Shown here: positions 1 through 6,689 of the stretch, one piece after another
Layout: each line of letters starts with the position of its first letter
How positions within the stretch are numbered: the stretch's first letter is position 1
Assembly: GCA_013696525.1 (NCBI GenBank)
Contig: JACCYK010000508.1
Coordinates: 1-10,692, forward strand
Length of the DNA: 10,692 nt
Origin: Chloroflexia bacterium
Lineage (GTDB): Bacteria > Chloroflexota > Chloroflexia > Thermomicrobiales > UBA6265
Direction: 5' to 3'
Made by a program: the position numbers and the translations under genes
The notes under the pieces: model-generated
Seen by the model: the letters and a program-made list of their open reading frames with translations, nothing else
Database searches by the model: none
Told to the model about the DNA's origin: nothing

Positions 1-1372
1 GCCGGAAGGCGTTCCAGTCGGTGAGTTGGGCCTCGCCCAGGCGGTCGGCGACGTGGCTTCCCAGCGCCTCCACGATGACGGGGTCGGCGGCGGTTTCGGC
101 TACCGCTTCGCCCAGCGTCGCGGGCAGGGTCGGGATGTTGCGGCGCTTGAGGTCCTCATCCGTGAAGTGATAGAGGTTCTCCTCGACCGGCTCCGGCAGC
201 GGCACGTCGTTCTCGATTCCATCGATCCCGGCCGCGAGCATCGCGGCGAAGGCTAGGTACGGGTTGCAGGAGGGGTCCGGGCAGCGGAGCTCGATCCGGG
301 TGGCGGCAGTGTGGCCGCCCCGGATCGCTGGCACCCGGATCAGGGCGGAGCGGTTAGTGCGGGCCCAGGCAACGTAGACCGGAGCCTCGAAGCCGGGCAC
401 CAAACGGCGGTAGGAGTTGACTAGCGGCGCGATGACGCTACAGAGACCGCGGGCATGCTTCAACTGCCCGGCGATGAACGACTTGGCGATCTTCGACAGG
501 CCGTAGGCGTCCGCCTCATCGACGAAAGCATTGCCTTTTTCATTCAGGAAGCCGAAGCTCTGGTGGACATGCATGCCGGAGCCGTTAATGCCTTCGAGCG
601 GCTTGGGCATAAAGGTGGCGTGCAGGCCGCGCTGTTGGGCGGTCGCCTTCAGCACGTACTTGAAGGTGATCGCCCGGTCGGCCGTGGTCAATGGGTCGCC
701 ATACTCGAAATCGATCTCGTGCTGGCCGATCGCGACCTCGTGGTGGCTGGCCTCGACATCGATCCCCATTTCACTGAGCGCCGTGGACATCTCTTTCCGC
801 ACGGTATAGGCGAGATCAGTTGAAAAGTCGAAGTAGCCGGCCCGGTCATGCGGTAGCGCCACCACGTCATCGCCCTGCTTCTGAAAGAGGAAAAACTCGA
901 GCTCCGGCCCGGTTTTGTAGGTATACCCGAGCTTGGCCAATCGCTGAAGCTGCCGCAGCAAGACGCCCCGCGGATCGCCGGGAAACGGTTCGCCGGTAGG
1001 GAGGTAGACCCAGCAAATGACACGGGCGGTGGTGAAGTCGCCCCGGGTCCACGGGATGATCGAGAAGGTGGAGAGGTCCGGCATCAAATACATGTCGGAT
1101 TCCGCGATCCGCATGAAGCCGGCGATCGAAGAGCCATCGATCCATTGGCCGCCGTCGATCACATGGCCGAGGAGACCGGAAGGGATCGTCACGCTCTTGA
1201 CCATCCCCATGACATCGGTGAACTGGAGATCGACGAACTTGACCTGCTCTGTCTCCACCCGATTCAGGATCTCTTCCTTCGATGGGCTGACGCCGAGGAG
1301 GGCTGCTCGCTCGGTGTCGCTAAGCGTTGATTCGATCCCCGTCATGGGCGCTTCAGTGGTCGCGGTCGTCAT
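1..1372 (-). CDS. glnA: Glutamine synthetase, type I alpha (3' end outside window)
   Basis: Makes glutamine from glutamate, ammonia and ATP in the cytosol; the central step of ammonium assimilation. I translated 457 codons from the ATG at 1372 and the frame is still open at the left edge. By comparison with Bacillus GlnA only about 15-20 residues are missing. Visible motifs: the Asp latch DGSS (79-82), metal-binding GPELEFF (E157, E159), EASHHEVAIGQHEI (E212, E219), the ATP signature KPLEGINGSGMHVHQS (257-272), and NSYRRLVPGFEAP (319-331) with the flap Glu E329. R88 in GFMRIAES matches the Arg that marks feedback-inhibited GSI-alpha enzymes. NLY (399-401) is present, but the DLPPE context of the adenylylated GSI-beta type is not. 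The N-terminus is about 20 residues longer than in Bacillus. The start is supported by AAGGAAGGA at 1382-1390, 9 nt upstream; a second ATG nine codons in has no such site. Confidence 0.96.
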   Translation of the reverse strand, partial: MTTATTEAPMTGIESTLSDTERAALLGVSPSKEEILNRVETEQVKFVDLQFTDVMGMVKSVTIPSGLLGHVIDGGQWIDGSSIAGFMRIAESDMYLMPDLSTFSIIPWTRGDFTTARVICWVYLPTGEPFPGDPRGVLLRQLQRLAKLGYTYKTGPELEFFLFQKQGDDVVALPHDRAGYFDFSTDLAYTVRKEMSTALSEMGIDVEASHHEVAIGQHEIDFEYGDPLTTADRAITFKYVLKATAQQRGLHATFMPKPLEGINGSGMHVHQSFGFLNEKGNAFVDEADAYGLSKIAKSFIAGQLKHARGLCSVIAPLVNSYRRLVPGFEAPVYVAWARTNRSALIRVPAIRGGHTAATRIELRCPDPSCNPYLAFAAMLAAGIDGIENDVPLPEPVEENLYHFTDEDLKRRNIPTLPATLGEAVAETAADPVIVEALGSHVADRLGEAQLTDWNAFR

Positions 1373-1403
1373 ACCCCGTGGTCCTTCCTTTGCTGTTCGC
1401 CTA

Positions 1404-1417
1404 CCGTGCCGGCACGG
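1404..1417. repeat. 14-bp perfect palindrome in the glnA leader
   Basis: CCGTGCCGGCACGG reads the same on both strands and lies 32-45 nt upstream of the glnA start codon. It could be an operator half-site pair or part of a leader hairpin. GTGC/GCAC units recur through this leader (1406-1409, 1412-1415, 1420-1423, 1433-1440), so the motif may belong to a family of sites. No function is shown. Confidence 0.4.
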
Positions 1418-1508
1418 TCGTGCCTCCCTTTGGTGCGTGCCTGGCAAAGCCTAGCCTGACGGCGCTAGACCGTCATCGTGCGAAGTGCATCGTTGTGCGG
1501 ACGAAATA

Positions 1509-1523
1509 TGTGCAATATGCACA
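1509..1523. promoter_or_regulatory. Candidate operator dyad upstream of glnA
   Basis: TGTGCA-ATA-TGCACA is a perfect 6+3+6 inverted repeat in the AT-richest part of the 166-bp leader between the MFS gene and glnA, 137-151 nt upstream of the glnA start. GTGC cores also occur at 1478, 1485 and 1495. The dyad does not match the GlnR/TnrA consensus (TGTNAN7TNACA) or the NtcA consensus (GTAN8TAC), so no regulator is assigned. It could equally act on read-through from the MFS gene. The symmetry is seen; the operator role is inferred. Confidence 0.4.
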
Positions 1524-1531
1524 GAAAGGTC

Positions 1532-1546
1532 CCGGCCCTTAGCCGG
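1532..1546 (-). terminator. Weak hairpin over the MFS stop codon
   Basis: Read on the minus strand, CCGGC-TAAGG-GCCGG forms a 5-bp stem with a 5-nt loop that includes the TAA stop of the MFS gene, followed by GACCTTTCT. The stem is short and the T-tract poor, so it is at best a weak terminator before the glnA leader. Confidence 0.25.
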
Positions 1547-2696
1547 ATTGGGCGGCAGCCGGACGATCAACCAGGCCGGCCATGAGCACCATCGCCACGC
1601 CCAGCCCGGCCACCAGGCCCAGGCCAACCCGGAGCCCGGTGGCCTCGGCCACGAAGCCGATGACCGGCGGCCCCGCCAAAAAGCCGGAGTAGCCGAGGGT
1701 GGCGACCGCCGAAATGGCGATCCCGGGCGCCAGGCTGGAGGTTTGACCGGCCACGCTCAACAGCACGGGGAACGCGCACGACAGGCCGATGCCGACGCAG
1801 GCAAAGCCAAGCAGCGCCGACCAGGGCTGGCTGATGACCAAGCCGAGACCGAGGCCGATCGCGACCAGCGCCCCGCCGTAGCGGATCACGCGGACGGGCT
1901 GCAGCCGGGCGGTGGCCCAGTCGCCGGCGAATCGGCCAACCACCATGGCGGCGGCAAAGACGGCGTACCCGGCGGCGGCGAAGGCCGGGCTAGTATTGAG
2001 CGTGTTGCCAAGATAGACCGCGCTCCAATCCGCCATCGCGCCTTCACCAACCAGGGCGCAAAAGGCGATCAGGCCGAGCCCGACCAGCGGCCGGGGCAGG
2101 CGAACAAACACGGGGCCATCGTGGGCCTCATCGGTGGCGGCGGGAAGGAGCCAGAGGCACGCGATCAGGGTGACGATCGCCATCACGATGGCGACGATGA
2201 GCAAGTGGGCGCGGGGATTGATCCCGGCCGCCGCCGCGAGACCGGCCCCGGCGGCACCGACGAGCCCGCCCACGCTGAACATCCCGTGGAAGGCGGACAT
2301 GATCGGGCGCCGATAGCGCTTCTCGACCCCGACCGCCTGTACGTTCATCGAAACATCGAGCACCCCGTTGGCGGCGCCGAGGGCGGCCAGGGCGACGAAC
2401 AGCAGCAGGGCGGTGCCGGCCGTCGCCGGCAGCGGTAGCACCGCGCTGAGCAAGAGCGCCGTGCTCGTGGCGACGATCCGGCTACTGGTCCGGGCGATCA
2501 GCCAACCGGTGGCCGGCATCGCTAGCAACGCGCCAACGGCGGGACCGACGAGCGCCAACCCGAGCTCGCCGTGGCTCAAGCCGAGCCCGCGCTGGACTTC
2601 TGGGATCCGCGGGAACCAGCTTCCCGTTGCCATCCCGGCGACAAAGAAGTACGTCATGACGGCGCCGCGGGCCGCGAGGAGATGCATGCTTTCCAA
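1539..2696 (-). CDS. MFS transporter, YbjJ-like
   Basis: Predicted 12-helix inner-membrane carrier of the major facilitator superfamily, 385 residues, a normal length. The central block NGVLDVSMNVQAVGVEK (110-126) followed by RRPIMSAFHGMFSVGG (129-144) is typical of the YbjJ-type branch, whose substrate is generally unknown. The N-terminus has the usual first helix with FFVAGMATGSWFPRIPEV (17-34), and a loop with charged residues separates helices 6 and 7 near residue 190. The first possible start in this frame is the TTG at 2696 (an in-frame TGA lies four codons upstream); the ATG three codons later (2687) is an alternative with a GGA close in front. It lies upstream of glnA on the same strand, 166 bp apart, and is divergent from the dehydratase gene. 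Transport substrate cannot be told from sequence. Confidence 0.88.
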   Translation of the reverse strand: MESMHLLAARGAVMTYFFVAGMATGSWFPRIPEVQRGLGLSHGELGLALVGPAVGALLAMPATGWLIARTSSRIVATSTALLLSAVLPLPATAGTALLLFVALAALGAANGVLDVSMNVQAVGVEKRYRRPIMSAFHGMFSVGGLVGAAGAGLAAAAGINPRAHLLIVAIVMAIVTLIACLWLLPAATDEAHDGPVFVRLPRPLVGLGLIAFCALVGEGAMADWSAVYLGNTLNTSPAFAAAGYAVFAAAMVVGRFAGDWATARLQPVRVIRYGGALVAIGLGLGLVISQPWSALLGFACVGIGLSCAFPVLLSVAGQTSSLAPGIAISAVATLGYSGFLAGPPVIGFVAEATGLRVGLGLVAGLGVAMVLMAGLVDRPAAAQSG

Positions 2697-2893
2697 CCAT
2701 TGCGATCAAGCGACAATCGGTGAACGGACCCTCGCGGCAACCAAGCGGCCAATCTCCAGAGCGGCAGGTGGCCTGGCGCCGCCGCCGCAACGATACCCGA
2801 TGCCGCTAGCGTCAGGATTCGATGGCCCAATCGTCGTGCTAATCTTCCAGCGGAGGTCTCGGCTCCGCCGCGTGATCGTCAGGAAGGACACCA
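2697..2893. promoter_or_regulatory. Divergent intergenic region, MFS / PLP dehydratase
   Basis: These 197 bp must carry promoters in both directions. For the plus strand the best candidate is TTCGAT (2818-2823), a 16-nt spacer, and TAATCT (2840-2845), a weak sigma70-like pair. Just downstream, GCGGAG (2850-2855) and CTCCGC (2863-2868) form a 6-bp inverted repeat with a 7-nt loop, sitting about where transcription would begin. For the minus strand I see no convincing pair of boxes. The Shine-Dalgarno AGGAAGG (2881-2887) serves the dehydratase. Confidence 0.35.
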
Positions 2894-3883
2894 ATGGAGC
2901 TGGTCGCGACCGAGGAATTGGCCATCAACTTTGAAGACGTCCGCGCCGCCCACCATCGATTGGCGGGCGTGATCCACCAGACCCCGGTCTTGACCTCGCG
3001 CGCGCTTGACGAGTGGATTGGAGCGCGAGTCTTCCTCAAGGCGGAGTCGTTTCAACGGACGGGCTCGTTCAAGTTCCGCGGGGCGTACAACGCGGTCAGT
3101 CAGTTGCCGCGGGAATTACGATCCGGCGGCGTGGTCGCCTTTTCGAGCGGGAACCACGCCCAAGCGGTCGCCCTGGCGGCGCGGTTGCTCGACGTCCCGG
3201 CCGCCATCGTGATGCCGGAAGATGCGCCGCCGACAAAGCTTGCCGCCACCAGCGGGTACGGCGCCGAGGTCATTACCTACGACCGGTACCAAGCGAACCG
3301 GGCGGAGATCGCGGCGGCCATCGCCACCGACCGGGGGGCGACGCTGATCCCGCCGTACGATCATCCGCATGTCATCGCCGGCAATGGGACCACCGCCCTG
3401 GACCTGCTGGATGAGGTCGGCGAGCTGGACCAGTTGGTTGTATGCCTGGGCGGCGGCGGTCTGCTGGCCGGCTCGGCGACGGCCGCCCGCGGCCTGTACC
3501 CAACCATCGACGTGATCGGGATCGAGCCCGCGGCCGGCGACGACTGGGCGCGGTCGTATGCCGCCGGCAAACGGGTGGCCCTGACCGAGGTGCCGGTGAC
3601 GATTGCCGATGGCCAGCAGACGCAAGCCCCCGGGCTGTTGACCTGGCCGATCGCCCGGCGCCTGGTGGGCAGCATCGCGGTGGTGACCGATGACGAGATT
3701 CGGGCGGCGATGGCATTTCTCTTCGAGCGCCTGAAGATCGTGGTCGAGCCGAGCGGCGCCTCCTCCTTCGCGGCCGTTCTGGCGGGAAAGGTGGATGTCG
3801 CCGGCAAGCGGGTCGGGGTGACAATCAGCGGCGGCAACATCGGCCTCGATCAGTTCATGCGGGTGATGCGTGGCGGACAGTAG
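2894..3883 (+). CDS. PLP-dependent threonine/serine dehydratase or serine racemase family enzyme
   Basis: A fold-type II PLP enzyme of 329 residues that deaminates or racemises hydroxy amino acids (threonine, serine or 3-hydroxyaspartate). K60 in GSFKFRGAYN is the Schiff-base lysine. SSGNHAQ (84-90) binds the substrate carboxylate, and S85 is at the catalytic Ser position of serine racemases. The tetraglycine loop G186-G189 holds the PLP phosphate, and S312 in SGGN (312-315) faces the pyridine nitrogen. EPAAGDD (211-217) matches the divalent-metal site of eukaryotic-type serine racemase (Glu210/Asp216 in the human enzyme). There is no C-terminal ACT regulatory domain, so it is the short, catabolic-like type rather than biosynthetic IlvA. 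One family motif, GQGT, reads GNGT here (163-166). The start has AGGAAGG with a 6-nt spacer. Substrate choice among Thr, Ser and hydroxyaspartate is not settled by sequence. Confidence 0.9.
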   Translation: MELVATEELAINFEDVRAAHHRLAGVIHQTPVLTSRALDEWIGARVFLKAESFQRTGSFKFRGAYNAVSQLPRELRSGGVVAFSSGNHAQAVALAARLLDVPAAIVMPEDAPPTKLAATSGYGAEVITYDRYQANRAEIAAAIATDRGATLIPPYDHPHVIAGNGTTALDLLDEVGELDQLVVCLGGGGLLAGSATAARGLYPTIDVIGIEPAAGDDWARSYAAGKRVALTEVPVTIADGQQTQAPGLLTWPIARRLVGSIAVVTDDEIRAAMAFLFERLKIVVEPSGASSFAAVLAGKVDVAGKRVGVTISGGNIGLDQFMRVMRGGQ

Positions 3884-3949
3884 CCGCCGACGACAAACCC
3901 CGGCCCCGATCTTTCTCGCATTGGTGAAACCGGGTATCCTCCATCCGAC

Positions 3950-4420
3950 ATGCGATTGGCGGTCCCGAAGGCGGGGGAGTTACTTCAAATGGCGGAATGG
4001 CAGGGACCACGACATCGACCACGCGGTTCGCTAGCGGCGAACGCGGCGCCGCCGCTGCCCCCGGACGCGCCAGAGGCGCCCGGCGCGGTCACGTCACCGC
4101 AGCAACCGGGCGAGGTTCCTGATCGTTCCTCGATTCCAGGTCATTCCAGCGGTCAAGTCCCGGCCGTTGCCGACGCGTGCCGCCCACTGACCGAGTATCA
4201 GACCGCGCAACGAATCATGGGCGTGTTCGGCGCTGAACCGGGTCAGGAGCGCGAGCCGGCCCGATTCGAGCAGGCCACCGCCTCGTTCGAAGAGGTCCGG
4301 AAGGCGAACCCGGCGCAGTGGCCACCGGTGCGCCCCGTTGCCGGCTATACCCTAGACACCACCGAGCCGGTGGACGTACTGGGCGCGGGCTCGGATCCGG
4401 ACGTTGCTCCCGCGAACTAG
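3950..4420 (+). CDS. Hypothetical Pro/Ala-rich protein
   Basis: I do not recognise this 156-residue reading frame. Residues 20-75 are rich in Pro, Ala, Gly and Ser and likely disordered. The second half (about 76-156) is more protein-like, with a probable short helical stretch around RPLTEYQTAQRIMGVFG and codons ending mostly in G or C like the real neighbours, which argues that it is translated. It has no signal peptide, membrane helix or cysteine pair (one Cys, in ADACRP). No Shine-Dalgarno precedes the ATG. A TATCCT box at 3935-3940 ends 9 nt before it, which would fit a leaderless mRNA, but this is weak. It lies 66 bp after the dehydratase on the same strand. It could be a chance ORF in GC-rich DNA; if it is false, 3884-4442 holds no recognisable gene. 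Confidence 0.45.
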   Translation: MRLAVPKAGELLQMAEWQGPRHRPRGSLAANAAPPLPPDAPEAPGAVTSPQQPGEVPDRSSIPGHSSGQVPAVADACRPLTEYQTAQRIMGVFGAEPGQEREPARFEQATASFEEVRKANPAQWPPVRPVAGYTLDTTEPVDVLGAGSDPDVAPAN

Positions 4421-4442
4421 CATCAGCCCCGGTTGGTTCGTG

Positions 4443-4598
4443 ATGCCCTACACGGGTCGGTCCGTTGGCGCCCGGAAGCAAGTAGACTACGCGCTGGCTG
4501 ATGTGGTCCGGCGTCTTCGAGCCGCCGGGGAACCAGGCCCGCCGGGGGAAGGTCTTCAGCGGCGATGCGCCGAGATTCTGGTCATGGAGGCTCGATGA
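4443..4598 (+). CDS. Possible small protein coupled to ctaAB
   Basis: A 51-codon frame from ATG 4443 (also open from GTG 4440 and TTG 4404) ends with TGA at 4596-4598, overlapping the ATG of ctaAB in the classic ATGA arrangement of translationally coupled genes. The product is basic and helical in look, with VDYALADVVRRLRAAG (residues 14-29) and a C-terminal LQRRCAEILVMEAR, and a single Cys. No Shine-Dalgarno is visible before 4443, which counts against it. I recognise no family. It may instead be a spacer that is open by chance; the GGAGG of ctaAB lies within its last codons. Confidence 0.35.
   Translation: MPYTGRSVGARKQVDYALADVVRRLRAAGEPGPPGEGLQRRCAEILVMEAR
4586..4590 (+). promoter_or_regulatory. 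Shine-Dalgarno fixing the ctaAB start
   Basis: GGAGG with a 4-nt spacer to the ATG at 4595. An in-frame ATG at 4565 has no such site and would add ten polar residues (MRRDSGHGGS) before the first membrane helix, so 4595 is preferred. Confidence 0.75.
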
Positions 4599-6526
4599 AC
4601 CGGCTTGGGCGCCTGGCGTTGTCCGCGGCGGTGGTGATGGTGCTGGCCGTGATGCTAGGCGGGCTCGCCCGGATGACCGGAGCCGAGCCGGCGTGTAGCG
4701 GGACCTGGCCGCGTTGCGACGGATCCTGGGTGCCAGCGTTCGCGGCCGGCCCGCTGATCGACTATCTCCACGGTTTCAGCCTGGCCCTATCGCTTTTGAT
4801 CGCAGTCGTCACGGCGCTCTTGACGCGGCGCGCGGCGGCAACCTCACGCTGGTCGCGGCTCATCGCCTGGTCCGCTGTCGGATTGCTCGCCGGCGCGCGC
4901 ATCGTCTCGCTTGCCGCCGAGGGATCCGGACTCGCCGAAAGCGCCCACGCCGCCGGTCCGTTGCTCGCGATGACCCTGCTGGGAATGTTTGTCGCGCTCT
5001 GCTGGTCGCTTGCCCGAGACTCCGGATTTCCTGAATGGCTGGCGCGGCTTGGCCAGGTCTCCTACTTTGGGCGCGACCCGCTGCTGGTGTGGATGACGGG
5101 GCTTGCCGTCGCCAGCCTGCTCCTCGTCATCGCCTCCGGCGCCCGCTCCGGTAATGGTTTGCCAGTGCCCTGCCCGAGCTGGCCACTCTGCGTGGACGAT
5201 CGGCTGGTGCCGGATCAGCCAACGGCGGCGATTTGGCTCCACCTCGGGCACCGGGGACTGTCGACGATCGCGGCGGTCGCGGTGATCGCGATCGCGGTTC
5301 GCGCCTGGACCAAGCCCGCCGCCGCGATCCTCCGCCGGCTGTCGCTGGGCGCGGCCGGGCTCCTCGTCGTCCAAATCTTGCTCGGCGGCGATTTCGTCAC
5401 CGCCGGGGGACCAGTCTGGCTGGGGATGCTTCACCTCGTGGCTGGCGCCGCGCTGTGGCTGACCGTGGTTTCGCTGGCGATCGTGGCGGCGGCGCCGTCG
5501 AGGGCGTCCGTCACTCACGCGGCGGCGTCCCCGATCGTCGGCCGTAGGGCGACACCGGGCCGGGCCATCGTTCACCTGAACGTCCCGGCGGCGCCAGGGG
5601 CGGCACTGGCCGTTGCCGCGGGACCGGCCGCCATTTCGCTACGCCTGCCCGAGATCCGAGCATGGCGCGTCGTGACCGCTGACTATGTGGCACTGACGAA
5701 GCCGGGAATACTGATCCTGCTCCTGGTGACCACGTTCGCGGCCATGCTGATCGCGGCCACTGGCGTGCCGGCGTTCGGCTTGATCTGCGTCACCATCGTC
5801 GGCGGCGCCCTGGCGGCCGGCGGCGCCAACGTGCTCAACTGCTACATCGATCGCGACATCGACGCTCAGATGACGCGGACCCGCCATCGCGCTACCGCTG
5901 CCAATCGCATCCCACCGCCCCACGTCCTCGGCTTTGGGATTGGCCTGACCGCGCTGGCCATTGTGCTGCTCGGGCTTGGCGCGAACTGGGTCGCGTCCCT
6001 CCTGGCCCTGACCGGCAACCTCTACTACGTCCTGGTGTACACCAGGTGGTTGAAGCGGCGGACCCCGCACAATATCGTGATCGGCGGCGCCGCCGGCGCG
6101 GTGCCGCCGCTCGTCGGCTGGGCGGCGGTGACGGGGGAGCTGAGCCCGCTGGCGTGGGCCCTGTTCGCGGTTATCTTCATGTGGACGCCGCCGCACTTTT
6201 GGGCCCTGGCGCTGCTCAAACAGGGCGAGTACGGCCGAGCGGCGGTGCCCATGTTGCCGGTCGTGGCGGGTGAAGCCGAAACCCGGCGGCAGATCGTCAT
6301 CTACTCAACCTTGCTGTTTCTCGTCTGCCTCATGTTGGTCCCACTCGGATTGGGACCGCTCTATCTCGTTGCGGCGATCATCATCAACGCGGTCTTTCTC
6401 GGCCTGGCCCTGCTGCTCTTTTGGCGCCCCGCCAAGCGCCTTGCCCGGCGGCTTTTCCTCTGGTCACTCTGGTATCTGGCGCTTATCTTTCTGGCGGCGG
6501 TGGTCGATAGACTCCTGCTCGGGTAG
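4595..6526 (+). CDS. ctaAB: Fused heme A synthase (COX15/CtaA) and heme O synthase (CtaB)
   Basis: A 643-residue membrane protein that would do both steps from heme B to heme A for an aa3-type oxidase: farnesylation to heme O (C-terminal CtaB, UbiA family) and oxidation of the C-8 methyl (N-terminal CtaA). CtaA half, about 1-300, eight helices: cysteine pairs C34/C41 and C193/C199 in the two outer loops, heme ligand candidates H59, H118, H219 (in HR) and H280. Residues 301-360 are a Pro/Ala-rich linker. CtaB half from about 361: DYVALTKPG, the prenyl-PP motif N415-D419-D423 with DRDIDAQMTRT, then YTRWLKRRTPHNIVIGG and FMWTPPHFWALALL, ending in PMLPVVAG. Unusual: the catalytic Glu (E57 in Bacillus CtaA, xxEH) is Asp here (D56), and the first HR is H59-G60. 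No oxidase subunits are in the window. A 103-bp stretch follows before any possible TerC start. Confidence 0.93.
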   Translation: MNRLGRLALSAAVVMVLAVMLGGLARMTGAEPACSGTWPRCDGSWVPAFAAGPLIDYLHGFSLALSLLIAVVTALLTRRAAATSRWSRLIAWSAVGLLAGARIVSLAAEGSGLAESAHAAGPLLAMTLLGMFVALCWSLARDSGFPEWLARLGQVSYFGRDPLLVWMTGLAVASLLLVIASGARSGNGLPVPCPSWPLCVDDRLVPDQPTAAIWLHLGHRGLSTIAAVAVIAIAVRAWTKPAAAILRRLSLGAAGLLVVQILLGGDFVTAGGPVWLGMLHLVAGAALWLTVVSLAIVAAAPSRASVTHAAASPIVGRRATPGRAIVHLNVPAAPGAALAVAAGPAAISLRLPEIRAWRVVTADYVALTKPGILILLLVTTFAAMLIAATGVPAFGLICVTIVGGALAAGGANVLNCYIDRDIDAQMTRTRHRATAANRIPPPHVLGFGIGLTALAIVLLGLGANWVASLLALTGNLYYVLVYTRWLKRRTPHNIVIGGAAGAVPPLVGWAAVTGELSPLAWALFAVIFMWTPPHFWALALLKQGEYGRAAVPMLPVVAGEAETRRQIVIYSTLLFLVCLMLVPLGLGPLYLVAAIIINAVFLGLALLLFWRPAKRLARRLFLWSLWYLALIFLAAVVDRLLLG

Positions 6527-6580
6527 GGCGCTGTCCGGCGAGCAGCTGGAGCGCGAGTCGTGATCGAACTTCGCGAATCG

Positions 6581-6605
6581 GGTTCCACTCTCTGGCAGTG
6601 GTACC
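6581..6605. repeat. Hairpin between ctaAB and terC
   Basis: GGTTCCACT (6581-6589) and AGTGGTACC (6597-6605) pair over nine positions with one T-T mismatch and a 7-nt loop, 55 nt after the ctaAB stop. There is no T-tract, so terminator function is doubtful. It could be an operator or a leader hairpin of the terC mRNA. The palindrome TTCGCGAA lies just upstream (6570-6577). Confidence 0.35.
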
Positions 6606-6670
6606 CTCTCCCTAACGTGCCTCTGATCGTTGATGGTTGTGGGGCGGCGGCCGGTCCGGGAGAAACGTGC

Positions 6671-6678
6671 AAAAGGAG
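6671..6678 (+). promoter_or_regulatory. Shine-Dalgarno fixing the terC start
   Basis: AAAAGGAG, 11 nt before the GTG at 6690. The spacing is long but the site is the only good one. It favours the GTG over the TTG/ATG at 6630/6633, which would add about 20 basic residues not usual in the family. Confidence 0.6.
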
Positions 6679-6689
6679 TAGTACACGTC

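Noticed and set aside
1539..2438. Long plus-strand frame (317 codons) opposite the MFS gene
   Set aside because: It is the antisense of a clear MFS protein; its product is a Gly/Asp/Arg/Gln-rich low-complexity string typical of GC-rich shadow frames.
4844..5575. Minus-strand 243-codon frame opposite ctaAB
   Set aside because: Very polar Arg/Asp/Gly-rich translation of a membrane-protein gene's complement; no start site and no family resemblance.
6590..6610. T-box-like core (AGTGGTACC) before terC
   Set aside because: Only a short match to the T-box sequence; no specifier stem or AGUA bulge is visible, and TerC is not a T-box target.
6541..6620. Possible tRNA T-arm (GGGTTC near 6580)
   Set aside because: No acceptor stem, anticodon arm or D-arm can be built around it.
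6527..6689. yybP-ykoY manganese riboswitch upstream of terC
   Set aside because: The family context fits and AAAAGGAGTAG looks faintly like part of the motif, but the paired arms and conserved loops of this riboswitch cannot be found.
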